This document shows, piece after piece, positions 15,219 through 23,402 of a stretch of DNA of 64,000 nt. This DNA is from Alphaproteobacteria bacterium. Lineage in GTDB: Bacteria > Pseudomonadota > Alphaproteobacteria > UBA8366 > Aestuariispiraceae. The position numbers and the translations under genes were made by a program. Each line of letters opens with the position of its first letter. Within the stretch, counting starts at the first letter, position 1. The notes under the pieces were generated by a model. The model had not been told where the DNA came from, searched no databases, and saw only the letters and a list, made by a program, of their open reading frames with translations. The DNA is taken from positions 1,426,001-1,490,000 of the forward strand of contig JAWPMN010000001.1 in assembly GCA_033344895.1 (NCBI GenBank). The letters run 5' to 3'.

Positions 15219-15806
15219 ATGAGACCCATCACGCTTATCCTTCTTGTCGCCGGACTGCTGACCGCCTGCGGTCCCACCCAGACCCGCAGCGATGTGGAAC
15301 TGCGCCGGGAACCGATCTTCGACACGATCACGGACAGCGCGGAGATTGCACCGGGCCTTGCAGGCGATACAGCGCTGGACCTCCTGCTGGCCCGGAATGA
15401 CGCCCGCTATGGTGACCGACTGGTGGTGACCGCCCCGGCGGAAACCCGGGAGAGCCTGAGACGGCGTCTTGCCGCGACCGGGGTCCGGGTGCTGCCGGCA
15501 CCGGAAGGGGAAACCGGTCCGAACAAGCCCTACAGAGCCACCTTCGTGCGGCTGATCGTGACACCACCGAGTTGCGGCGACTGGTCCGACGAAGCGGATT
15601 TCGACAACAAACCCGACGCCCATTGGGGATGCTCCCAGACATCGAACCTGGCGCGAATGGTGGCCGATCCCAACGATCTGCTGGCCGGGCGGGAGACCAT
15701 AGGACCACAAGGCACCGCCGCCGACATTCTGGCGATCCGCGCCTATCGTCAGCGCACCATCAAATGGGTCCCCGATCCGGCTGATGCGGCCACCGTGGGT
15801 GATTGA
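15219..15806 (+). CDS. cpaD: Pilus assembly lipoprotein CpaD
   Basis: 195 aa. The lipobox LLTAC puts the lipidated Cys at residue 17, so the mature protein is tethered to the outer membrane. The family signature near the C-terminus is clear: PPSCGDWSD, then WGCSQTSNLARMVADPNDLL, the conserved Cys pair and (Q)xNLAxMVAxPxDL. CpaD is required for secretin assembly in Caulobacter. Between cpaC and cpaE in the standard order. Confidence 0.92.
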   Translation: MRPITLILLVAGLLTACGPTQTRSDVELRREPIFDTITDSAEIAPGLAGDTALDLLLARNDARYGDRLVVTAPAETRESLRRRLAATGVRVLPAPEGETGPNKPYRATFVRLIVTPPSCGDWSDEADFDNKPDAHWGCSQTSNLARMVADPNDLLAGRETIGPQGTAADILAIRAYRQRTIKWVPDPADAATVGD

Positions 15807-15816
15807 GGAAACGGCC

Positions 15817-17025
15817 ATGGAACACGCACAGACCCGAAAAACAGCCACTCGCCTGCCCGACCGCGTCGTCGCCTATATCGACGACGCCCGGATTTCCGAC
15901 GGGCTCGCCCGCCTGGCCGACGGTTGCGGCATCGCGATGGCCGAAGTGCTGCCCGGCGGCCTGACCGCCGCGCTGTCCGATGACGCCCCCGCCGCCGAGG
16001 TGATCCTTCTGGAAATCGACAACCCGGATGACGCGGTCGAAGCATTGTCCGTCCTGTCGGCACGCTGCACGGCCCGCCTGCTGGCGGTCGGTCGACGGGA
16101 CGATGTCCGGACCTATCGGCGCCTGCGCGAAGCCGGCGCCTCGGACTATCTGGTCGTCCCGTTGGAAGACGACGACCTGCTGGCCGCACTGCGCGTGCCG
16201 GCGAGCCGGCCGGCCCGGGAAAATTCCGACGACGCCGCGGTCGAACCGCGCGTCACGGTCTTCCTGGGCTGCCGCGGCGGTGTCGGTGCGACCACACTGG
16301 CGGTTTCCACGGCCTGGTGGGCAGCGGAGAAACTGAACACCCAGACCGCGCTGGTCGACCTGGACCTGATCTTCGGCACGGCCACACTGGCGCTGGACCT
16401 GTTGCCCGGACGCGGCCTGCGGGAGGCGCTTGAGCATCCCGAGCGGATCGATCCGCTATTCGTCGGCAGCGCCATGATCAATGCCACCGACAACCTGTTC
16501 GTGCTGGGGGCGGAGGAACATCCGGGACTGGAAACCGTCCCGGTGCCGGACGGCCCGGTGCGCCTGATCGAGGCTGTGGCGGAAAGCGTCCCGACCATCC
16601 TGGTCGATCTGCCGCGCGGCATGCTGCCCGCCGCCCGCGACCTGATCCGCAGGGCGGACGAGGTGGTTCTGGTCACCGATCTGAGCCTGGGAGGCCTGCG
16701 CGATTCGATCCGCCTTCGGACGCTGTGTCGGGAAAGCGCCCCGGACACGGCCGTGACACTGATCGGCACGGTTCCGCCCTCCGGTCCGCCGCCCATCGAA
16801 AGGCGGGAATTCGAGCGCGCCTGCGAATGCGCGGTTGACTGGCTTGTACCGTTGGACAGCCGGGCCGCAGCGGCGGCAGCTTCCGACGGCAAACCCGTCG
16901 TGTCGAAGCTGAGACCGAAACACGCCTATTCCCGCGCTGTCCGCAACATCGCGGAGCGGGCGGTCCCCGCCAGCCCGACGGATGGCGTCCGCAAGACTGG
17001 AGCGAAACGCAAATGGCTCTGGTAG
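15817..17025 (+). CDS. cpaE: CpaE/TadZ-type pilus localisation ATPase
   Basis: 402 aa from ATG 15817. An N-terminal receiver-like domain (about 10-135) lacks the phospho-acceptor pattern; a MinD/ParA-like domain follows (about 145-360). The P-loop is GCRGGVGATTLA: the signature lysines of the deviant Walker A are replaced by Arg and Ala, common in TadZ, which dimerises and directs the pilus to a pole. The Walker B-like strand TALVDLDLIFGTATLALDL is retained. The C-terminus overlaps cpaF by 13 bp. Confidence 0.9.
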   Translation: MEHAQTRKTATRLPDRVVAYIDDARISDGLARLADGCGIAMAEVLPGGLTAALSDDAPAAEVILLEIDNPDDAVEALSVLSARCTARLLAVGRRDDVRTYRRLREAGASDYLVVPLEDDDLLAALRVPASRPARENSDDAAVEPRVTVFLGCRGGVGATTLAVSTAWWAAEKLNTQTALVDLDLIFGTATLALDLLPGRGLREALEHPERIDPLFVGSAMINATDNLFVLGAEEHPGLETVPVPDGPVRLIEAVAESVPTILVDLPRGMLPAARDLIRRADEVVLVTDLSLGGLRDSIRLRTLCRESAPDTAVTLIGTVPPSGPPPIERREFERACECAVDWLVPLDSRAAAAAASDGKPVVSKLRPKHAYSRAVRNIAERAVPASPTDGVRKTGAKRKWLW

Positions 17026-18668
17026 ACGACATTGCCAGCCGGGCGGCGCGGCGCCATCCGCACGATGGCGGCCTGCCGGATCTGATGGAACTGCGCGACC
17101 GGCTGCAGGATCAGATTCGCGAACTCCTGAATGCCCAGACCGACGCCGGGACCGCCCCTGCGGACCGTCCGGATCAGGCCAATATGGTGCGGGCGCAAGT
17201 CGACCGATATCTCGACCAGACCGGTCTGGCGCTGAACGCCCTGCAGCGCCGCAACCTGACGACGGCACTGCTGAACGGGTATCTGGCCGGCAAGACCCCG
17301 ACATCTGATCCTGCATCGGGTCAGACATCGGCGATGGACATGCCGGCACCGACGGCCCAGCCGGCGCAAAGACCGGCCCCCGCCCGGCGCGACGAACTGA
17401 CGACCAGCCGCGAAGGCGTGGCGGAGGCGCTGGGGCGGCTGCGGGGGCCTTTCATGGAACGGATCGACCCCGCCGCGGCGGTGAAACTGCCCCGCCCGGA
17501 ACTGGCCCTGGAGGTCGGACGCATGCTGCCGGAACTCCTGCGGGAACTGGGGCTGCAGTTGAACGGCGCGGAACAGCGCGACGTGGTCACCCAACTGGTC
17601 AACGACATGCTGGGGCTGGGGCCGCTGGATCCGTTGCTGGACGACCCGTCGATCACCGACATTCTGGTGAACGGCCCGAAGCAGGTCTATGTCGAACGGC
17701 ACGGCAAGCTGATCCTGACCGATGTCGCCTTCCGCGACGGCAAGCACCTGCTGTCCATCGCCCAGCGCATCGTCAACCGCATCGGCCGGCGCGTCGATGA
17801 AAGTTCGCCGATGTGCGACGCGCGCCTGGAAGACGGCAGCCGCGTCAACATCATCGTGCCGCCCCTGGCCATCGACGGGGCGTCCATCTCGATCCGGAAA
17901 TTTGCCGAGAAGAAGATCACACTGGAAGTCATGGCGCGGCAGGCGAACCTGTCGGACGCCATGATGCGGGTCCTGCAGATCGCGTCGCGCGCGCGGCTGA
18001 ACATCCTGATCTCCGGCGGAACCGGGTCCGGCAAGACCACCCTGCTGAATGCGTTGAGCCGGATGATCGATACCGGCGAGCGGGTGGTGACGATCGAGGA
18101 CGCCGCCGAGCTTCAGTTGCAGCAACCCCATGTCGTGCGCCTGGAAACCCGTCCGCCGAATCTGGAGGGCAAGGGCGAGGTCACCATGCGCGGCCTGGTC
18201 AAGAACGCGCTGCGCATGCGACCGGACCGGATCATCCTGGGCGAGGTGCGCGGCGGCGAGGCGCTGGACATGCTGCAGGCCATGAATACCGGTCATGAAG
18301 GATCGATGTGCACCCTGCACGCCAACAATCCGCGCGAGGCGCTGACACGCCTGGAAAACATGGTCGGCATGTCCGGGGCGAGCCTGCCGCCCAAAGCGGT
18401 ACGGACCCAGATCGTCGCCGCCATCGACATGATCGTGCAGGTCAGCCGCATGCGCGACGGCGTACGCCGGGTCACCAGCATCACGGAAGTCGTCGGCATG
18501 GAAGGCGACATCATCACGACGCAGGAACTGTTCCGCTATCGTTATGAAGGCGAGGGCGCCGACGGCAAGCTGATCGGCACTTTCGAACCGGCCGGCCTGC
18601 GCCCGGCCTTCACCGACAAGGCCGGCTATTACGGTCTGGAACGTCCCTTGCTGGACGCGGTGATCTGA
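17013..18668 (+). CDS. cpaF: Tad secretion ATPase CpaF/TadA
   Basis: 551 aa, a little longer than typical because of a Pro/Ala-rich N-terminal region (about 90-130). The secretion-ATPase core shows Walker [15 protein letters not shown] (about residue 336), an Asp box ([13 protein letters not shown]), Walker [20 protein letters not shown] and the His box [12 protein letters not shown]. It powers Flp pilus assembly, and probably retraction, at the inner membrane with TadB/TadC. The start overlaps cpaE, implying coupled translation. Confidence 0.95.
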   Translation: MALVDDIASRAARRHPHDGGLPDLMELRDRLQDQIRELLNAQTDAGTAPADRPDQANMVRAQVDRYLDQTGLALNALQRRNLTTALLNGYLAGKTPTSDPASGQTSAMDMPAPTAQPAQRPAPARRDELTTSREGVAEALGRLRGPFMERIDPAAAVKLPRPELALEVGRMLPELLRELGLQLNGAEQRDVVTQLVNDMLGLGPLDPLLDDPSITDILVNGPKQVYVERHGKLILTDVAFRDGKHLLSIAQRIVNRIGRRVDESSPMCDARLEDGSRVNIIVPPLAIDGASISIRKFAEKKITLEVMARQANLSDAMMRVLQIASRARLNILISGGTGSGKTTLLNALSRMIDTGERVVTIEDAAELQLQQPHVVRLETRPPNLEGKGEVTMRGLVKNALRMRPDRIILGEVRGGEALDMLQAMNTGHEGSMCTLHANNPREALTRLENMVGMSGASLPPKAVRTQIVAAIDMIVQVSRMRDGVRRVTSITEVVGMEGDIITTQELFRYRYEGEGADGKLIGTFEPAGLRPAFTDKAGYYGLERPLLDAVI

Positions 18669-18670
18669 CC

Positions 18671-19654
18671 ATGTCGGCGGGCCTCTCCAGCGACTGGTTG
18701 GAACTGGGGCTGCTCGGCCTCGCCCTGGTCGCCGGGCTGGCCCTCGGGCTCGCCGTGATGACCGCCCTCGACCGAAGTCGGCGGGCCCGGAACCTTCGCC
18801 TGTCCCGCGTCGTGGCCCGCGCCGCGCCGGAATCCCGCGCCGCGGTGGAGGCCGTTCGCCTGACGCGGGACAAGCCGAGTTCCGGCGTCCTGTCCGGTCT
18901 GCTGCCGCGCCGCAGCCAGTTGGTGCGCCGCCTGTCCCGCGCCGGATACAAGCCCGATCCCAGGCGCTATATCGCCCTGTCCGTCACGGTCGGATGTGTC
19001 GCGGCGGCCGCGTTCTTGTTCTTTGGCATGCCGGTCGGGGTCATACTGCTGGGCGGGCTGGGCGCGGCGCTGCTGCTGCCGCACATGTTCCTGTCGAACC
19101 GGATCAGCAGCCGCGAGACCCGTTTCCTGACAAACCTGCCCGAAGGCATCGATATCGTGGTGCGCGGATTGAAGGCCGGCCTGCCGGTCAGCGAGTCGCT
19201 GTCCGCCGTCGGCCGGGAGGCGCCGGAACCCGTGGCCGGCATCTTCCGCGAGGTGGTCGACCTCGTGCGCATCGGCCATTCGGTCGAGGACGCCATCGCC
19301 AGGGTGTCGGAGAGCATGTCGGTGCCCGAACTGCGCTTTCTGGGGATCACCCTGTCGATCCAGAAGGAAACCGGCGGCAACCTGACCGAAACACTGCAGA
19401 ACCTGTCGGACATTCTGCGCAAGCGACGCCAGATGAAGCTGAAGATCCGCGCCGTCTCGTCGGAGGCCAGGGCCAGCGCCTATATCATCGGCTCTCTGCC
19501 CTTTGCCGTGTCCGCTGCGATCTACATCGTCAATCGCGACTACGTCATGCTGCTGTTCAGCGACCCGCGGGGCCTGATCATGGTCGCCTGCGGCCTGACC
19601 AGCATCGCGATCGGCGCGGCGGTGATGATGAAGATGGTCAAGTTCGACATCTGA
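18671..19654 (+). CDS. tadB: Tad inner-membrane platform protein TadB
   Basis: 327 aa, GspF-like. TM segments lie near residues 10-34, 98-135 and at the C-terminus (YIIGSLPFAVSAAIYIVN and GLIMVACGLTSIAIGAAVMM). The conserved cytoplasmic T2SSF domain includes FLTNLPEGIDIVVRGLKAGL and ITLSIQKETGGNLTETLQNL, the family hallmark. It forms the platform with TadC and couples the CpaF ATPase to pilin extraction. It begins 2 bp after the cpaF stop. Confidence 0.94.
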   Translation: MSAGLSSDWLELGLLGLALVAGLALGLAVMTALDRSRRARNLRLSRVVARAAPESRAAVEAVRLTRDKPSSGVLSGLLPRRSQLVRRLSRAGYKPDPRRYIALSVTVGCVAAAAFLFFGMPVGVILLGGLGAALLLPHMFLSNRISSRETRFLTNLPEGIDIVVRGLKAGLPVSESLSAVGREAPEPVAGIFREVVDLVRIGHSVEDAIARVSESMSVPELRFLGITLSIQKETGGNLTETLQNLSDILRKRRQMKLKIRAVSSEARASAYIIGSLPFAVSAAIYIVNRDYVMLLFSDPRGLIMVACGLTSIAIGAAVMMKMVKFDI

Positions 19655-19667
19655 AGGGGAACAGGCG

Positions 19668-20645
19668 ATGGCCATAGCGGAACAGATCATCGCGGCCGCC
19701 ACCGGCGAGACCGCCCTTCTGGCCGCCACCGGAACCGCCGCCGCCGCCGGGGTCGCGGCGCTCTGGATCTCCCTGACCGAGCGCGGGCCATCCAACCGGC
19801 GCGCCCGGGCGCTCCTGGAACGCCGGGCCGATCTGGGCCGCACCATCAAATCCCCGGAGCGCCGGGGCTTCGCCCCAACGGGGTTGAGCCTTGCCAAGAG
19901 CCTGGTGCACCGGTTCCGCCTGATGGGCAGCGCCCAGGCGCAGGAAGCGCAGTTGAAGCTGGAACGCGCGGGCATCCGGTCGCGTGACGCCATTGCCGTC
20001 TTTCTGGCCGCGAAGATGATCCTGCCCGCCGTCTTCGGTCTGATCGCCGCCTTTCTGGTCTATGTCCTGCAGATCGCCGGCGATCTGCCGCCCTTGCTGA
20101 AGCTGGCCCTGTCCTGCCTGGCGGTCGGTGCGGGCTACATCGCACCGGACACCTATTGCAAGAATCAGTCGGACCGCCGAAAGACCGTTCTGCGCCGTGC
20201 CCTGCCGGACGCGCTGGATCTGATGGTGATCTGTACGGAAGCGGGATTGAACCTGGATTCCGCCTTCCAGCGCGTCGCGCGGGAATTCCGATCCGGCTGC
20301 CCGGAACTGGCGGACGAGTTCGAACTGACGGCGGTCGAACTGGGTTTCCTGCCGGAGCGCCGCGCGGCGCTGGCCAATCTGGACCGGCGCACCGACCTGC
20401 CCGGCGTGTCGGCCCTGACCGGCACGCTGGCCCAGGCGGAACAGTATGGCACGCCGCTGGCCCAGTCGCTGCGTGTCCTGGCGGCGGAGATGCGCGATCA
20501 GCGTTTGATGAAGGCGGAGGAAAAGGCAGCGCGCCTGCCCGCCGTGCTGACGGTACCGATGGTGCTCTTCATACTGCCCGCCCTGTTCATCGTCCTGATC
20601 GGGCCGGGCATCCTGAAGACCATCGATGCCCTGATCACCCTGTGA
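19668..20645 (+). CDS. tadC: Tad inner-membrane platform protein TadC
   Basis: 325 aa, the second GspF-like platform component. It has an N-terminal TM, a pair of TM helices at about 105-165 and a C-terminal TM (VPMVLFILPALFIVLIGPGI). The T2SSF domain has ALPDALDLMVICTEAGLNLD and TLAQAEQYGTPLAQSLRVLA, typical of TadC. Its stop is one base from the stop of the convergent tadD gene, so the plus-strand pilus operon seems to end here; no tadE, tadF or tadG follows. Confidence 0.93.
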   Translation: MAIAEQIIAAATGETALLAATGTAAAAGVAALWISLTERGPSNRRARALLERRADLGRTIKSPERRGFAPTGLSLAKSLVHRFRLMGSAQAQEAQLKLERAGIRSRDAIAVFLAAKMILPAVFGLIAAFLVYVLQIAGDLPPLLKLALSCLAVGAGYIAPDTYCKNQSDRRKTVLRRALPDALDLMVICTEAGLNLDSAFQRVAREFRSGCPELADEFELTAVELGFLPERRAALANLDRRTDLPGVSALTGTLAQAEQYGTPLAQSLRVLAAEMRDQRLMKAEEKAARLPAVLTVPMVLFILPALFIVLIGPGILKTIDALITL

Positions 20646-20646
20646 G

Positions 20647-21453
20647 CTATCCCGAATAGACGGTCTGTATCGCCAGGGCCTTCCGGGCGTGGTCGGGCAA
20701 TGCGCGGACCATGCGCAGGACCGAGAGATTTCGAGTCACGGTCTCTGCCGTCTCGGTTTCACCCATCAGGCGCGCGGCCGCCTGTTCCTGCCCATCCAGG
20801 GCATAGGCGATGGCCAACGTACTGCGATAACGGGCATCGCGGTCATGCACCTGCATCAGCCCTTCCAGCAGGGGAACCGCGGCCTGCGTATCGCCTGCCA
20901 GCGCCTGGGAAAGCCCCAGATTGTTCATCAGATCCGGATTGTCCGGTGCCTTGGCAAGGCCGGCACGGTAGCGCGCCTGCGCCGCAGCGGGATCACCGGA
21001 AAGGTCATGCGCGACCCCCAGTCCGAGATCGGCACGCCAATCATCCGGCGCCCGCGCCAGGGCCTGCTCGAAATAAGGAATGGCCAAGGCCGGCTGACCC
21101 AGCCCGACCAGCGCGTTGGCAAGCCCCCGCATGGCGTTGTGGTCGTCGGGCGCCCGGAGCAGCGCGGCGCGGAACGCCTCCGCCGCATCCACATGCGCCC
21201 CGGCCGCAGATAGGGTCTCCCCCAGCCGGATCAGTGGCACGGCCTCATCGGGGCCGGCCTCATGGGCGCTGCGATAGAGCGCCGCCGCGCCCGGCAGGTC
21301 GCCGCTGACACGCCGGGAATCCCCCGCCTTCATCAGCGCCGGGACCGTCGGCGACCCGGCGGCCATCTTGGCTTCCATATCCGTCACGCATCCGGTCAAC
21401 AGCCCGAGGCTGAGCGCCACGGCCGTACCGCGCAGATATCCGAACTTTTTCAT
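20647..21453 (-). CDS. tadD: TPR lipoprotein TadD
   Basis: 268 aa from ATG 21453 (RBS GGAGGT at good spacing). Signal peptide with lipobox LLTGC (Cys near residue 22). TPR-like helical repeats cover about residues 40-215, for example AAALYRSAHEAGPDEAVPLI, AIPYFEQALARAPDDWRADL and AQARYRAGLAKAPDNPDLMN. TadD is an outer-membrane pilotin-like factor for secretin assembly. It is encoded on the opposite strand from the rest of the locus, tail to tail with tadC, so it must have its own promoter. Confidence 0.88.
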   Translation of the reverse strand: MKKFGYLRGTAVALSLGLLTGCVTDMEAKMAAGSPTVPALMKAGDSRRVSGDLPGAAALYRSAHEAGPDEAVPLIRLGETLSAAGAHVDAAEAFRAALLRAPDDHNAMRGLANALVGLGQPALAIPYFEQALARAPDDWRADLGLGVAHDLSGDPAAAQARYRAGLAKAPDNPDLMNNLGLSQALAGDTQAAVPLLEGLMQVHDRDARYRSTLAIAYALDGQEQAAARLMGETETAETVTRNLSVLRMVRALPDHARKALAIQTVYSG

Positions 21454-21556
21454 ACCGCGTACCTCCAGCAACCATTCTGGCCACGCAGCATGCATTCCCG
21501 TCAACGAATATCGCCCGGGAAGTATTTGGTATTTCAGCTAAAATCTCGGCTATCTG

Positions 21557-22729
21557 CTACAGATTCGCCAGTCCGGTTTCCAGCCTGTCGAAGGCCTGGG
21601 ACAGGCGATCCGGCGACAGTGCGAAACACAGCCGGTACCAGCCCTCCGCCCCAGGACCGAACGCGGTACCGGGCGCGATGCCGACCTTCGCTTCCCGGAC
21701 CAGCCGCTGACAGGTTTCCAGCGTGCGGTCGGCGGTTCCGTCGATCCGGAAGAAGCCATAGAAACTGGCATCCGGCTCCCGGTAGCCGCTGACATGGGGC
21801 AGGGTCGGCAGGCGCTGACTGCAGATCGCCCGTCCGGTCCGGCAATGATCGATCATCGTGGCAACAGCGCTCTCCCCCTGCTCGACCGCATGAACGCCGC
21901 CACGCTGCAGGAAGGTCGGGACGCAGGAATAGTTGAACTCGATCATGTTCCCCAGCAATTCGCCCAGCTGTGGGGGGTGGGTGATCCAGCCGATGCGCCA
22001 GCCGGTCATGGCCCAGCTCTTGGAGAAGCTGTTCACCGACAGGACCGGGTCATCCGGCTCGGCGATTTCCAGAAAGCTGGGCGCGGCGCGGCCGTCATAG
22101 ACCATGCGGGCATAGACCTCGTCCGACACGATCCAGATTCCCCGCTCCCGGGCGAATTCCAGCAGTTCGCGCATCTGGTCCAGCGGCATGACCCAGCCGG
22201 TCGGATTGTTCGGGGTGTTTACGAAAATTGCCCGGGTCCGGTCGTCGCATTGGGCATAGACCTTCTCCAGGTCGAGATGCCAGCCGCGCGCCTCGTCATT
22301 GTCCAGGACGGCGTAGCGCGGCTCCCCGGCCAGGGCGCGTACGACCGACTGTGCATTCGGCCAGACCGGGCCGACGATGACGGCGTTGTCACCCGGATCC
22401 AGGATGGTCTGGAAGATCATCATGATGGCCGACATGCCCGATTGGGTCACCGACACCCGGTCCGCGCCGATCGGGCGGTCGTACAGATCCGACATGTAGT
22501 CGGCCAGCGCCGTCTGGAATTCCGGCAGACCCCGCTTGTGGCCATAGAAGGTTTCCCCGGCATTCAGGGAATTGATCGCGACCTCCCGGATCCGGGTGTC
22601 GGTCGAGAGATCGCTTTCGCCATACCACATCGCTATGACCGAAGGGTCCCCCAGGGCCAGCTTGGAGACGGCGAGAATCTGCTGTTCCTCGATACCCGCG
22701 ACGGCGGGCCGGATGTGGCCGATCGGCAT
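21557..22729 (-). CDS. PLP-dependent aminotransferase, class I/II
   Basis: 390 aa from ATG 22729 (the open frame extends to 22855 without family character). Fold-type I features: NTPNNPTG (substrate/PLP Asn), VSDEVYARMVYDG (Asp-Glu-x-Tyr) and the Schiff-base Lys in SVNSFSKSWAMTGWRIGW. The C-terminal Arg in the WYRLCFA segment would hold the substrate carboxylate. Belongs to the aspartate-aminotransferase superfamily; the precise amino donor is not deducible. Next to the Nudix gene on the same strand, 75 bp apart. Confidence 0.88.
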   Translation of the reverse strand: MPIGHIRPAVAGIEEQQILAVSKLALGDPSVIAMWYGESDLSTDTRIREVAINSLNAGETFYGHKRGLPEFQTALADYMSDLYDRPIGADRVSVTQSGMSAIMMIFQTILDPGDNAVIVGPVWPNAQSVVRALAGEPRYAVLDNDEARGWHLDLEKVYAQCDDRTRAIFVNTPNNPTGWVMPLDQMRELLEFARERGIWIVSDEVYARMVYDGRAAPSFLEIAEPDDPVLSVNSFSKSWAMTGWRIGWITHPPQLGELLGNMIEFNYSCVPTFLQRGGVHAVEQGESAVATMIDHCRTGRAICSQRLPTLPHVSGYREPDASFYGFFRIDGTADRTLETCQRLVREAKVGIAPGTAFGPGAEGWYRLCFALSPDRLSQAFDRLETGLANL

Positions 22730-22803
22730 GACGTTATGTTCCCTGAATTGTATCGCGCGCGGGCGCCGGGATGCTGGCCCAGGTCGCCCCGCCTTGCAAG
22801 ACG

Positions 22804-23235
22804 TCAGTCGACCATCTCCAGCGCCCGCCGAACGATCCGGCGCGTCTCGTCCCATTCCAGCATGCCATCGACCTCCTCCGCCGCGACCCAGCGCGCTTCA
22901 TCGGCATCGTCTCCGGCCTGCAGGTACCCTCCGATCGGGCGGGCCACGAAATCAATCAGAGTATAGTGATGGGACAAGGTGCCGTCGGGGAGGGCGTTGA
23001 GCGCATCGATCACGTCGATCAGGGCGACAATCTCAACCTCGATTCCGGTTTCCTCCCGCACTTCACGCGCGGCCGCCTGACGGGCCGTCTCGCCCCATTC
23101 CTGCCGGCCACCCGGTATCGACCATTGCCCCTTGCGCGGCGCCTTGCCGCGCCGGACCAGTAGAATTTCGGGTCCGTCCGCAGCGTTGCGAATCACGACC
23201 GTGCCCACGCCAAGTGTTGGTAGTTTTTCCGGCAC
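22804..23235 (-). CDS. Nudix hydrolase
   Basis: 143 aa from GTG 23235, which has AGAGGT just upstream. A complete Nudix box GGRQEWGETARQAAAREVREE (Gx5Ex7REUxEExGU) sits at about residues 41-63, with the sandwich strands GVGTVVIRNA and LLVRRGKAPRKGQWSIP before it. These enzymes cleave nucleoside diphosphates linked to X; the ADP-ribose/8-oxo-dGTP type is most likely by length, but the substrate is unproven. Confidence 0.9.
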   Translation of the reverse strand: MPEKLPTLGVGTVVIRNAADGPEILLVRRGKAPRKGQWSIPGGRQEWGETARQAAAREVREETGIEVEIVALIDVIDALNALPDGTLSHHYTLIDFVARPIGGYLQAGDDADEARWVAAEEVDGMLEWDETRRIVRRALEMVD

Positions 23236-23402
23236 CGCGACCTCTCATTGTTTTCTTGCCGTTCTTCAGGCGGAATTTGACGGAAAAAGCTCAATACCCG
23301 ATTTCTGGGATATTTTTAGTCTTACCTTAACAGCTGTTGACTACTCTTATTTTGCCCGGGATTGCGCGCCTGCCAAATCGGCGCGCTCGGGGCGGGGATA
23401 TC

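Noticed and set aside
13638-15848. A 736-codon minus-strand open frame opposite cpaC and cpaD
   Set aside because: High-G+C antisense shadow: the opposite strand encodes well-recognised secretin and CpaD genes, and the antisense product has no family character.
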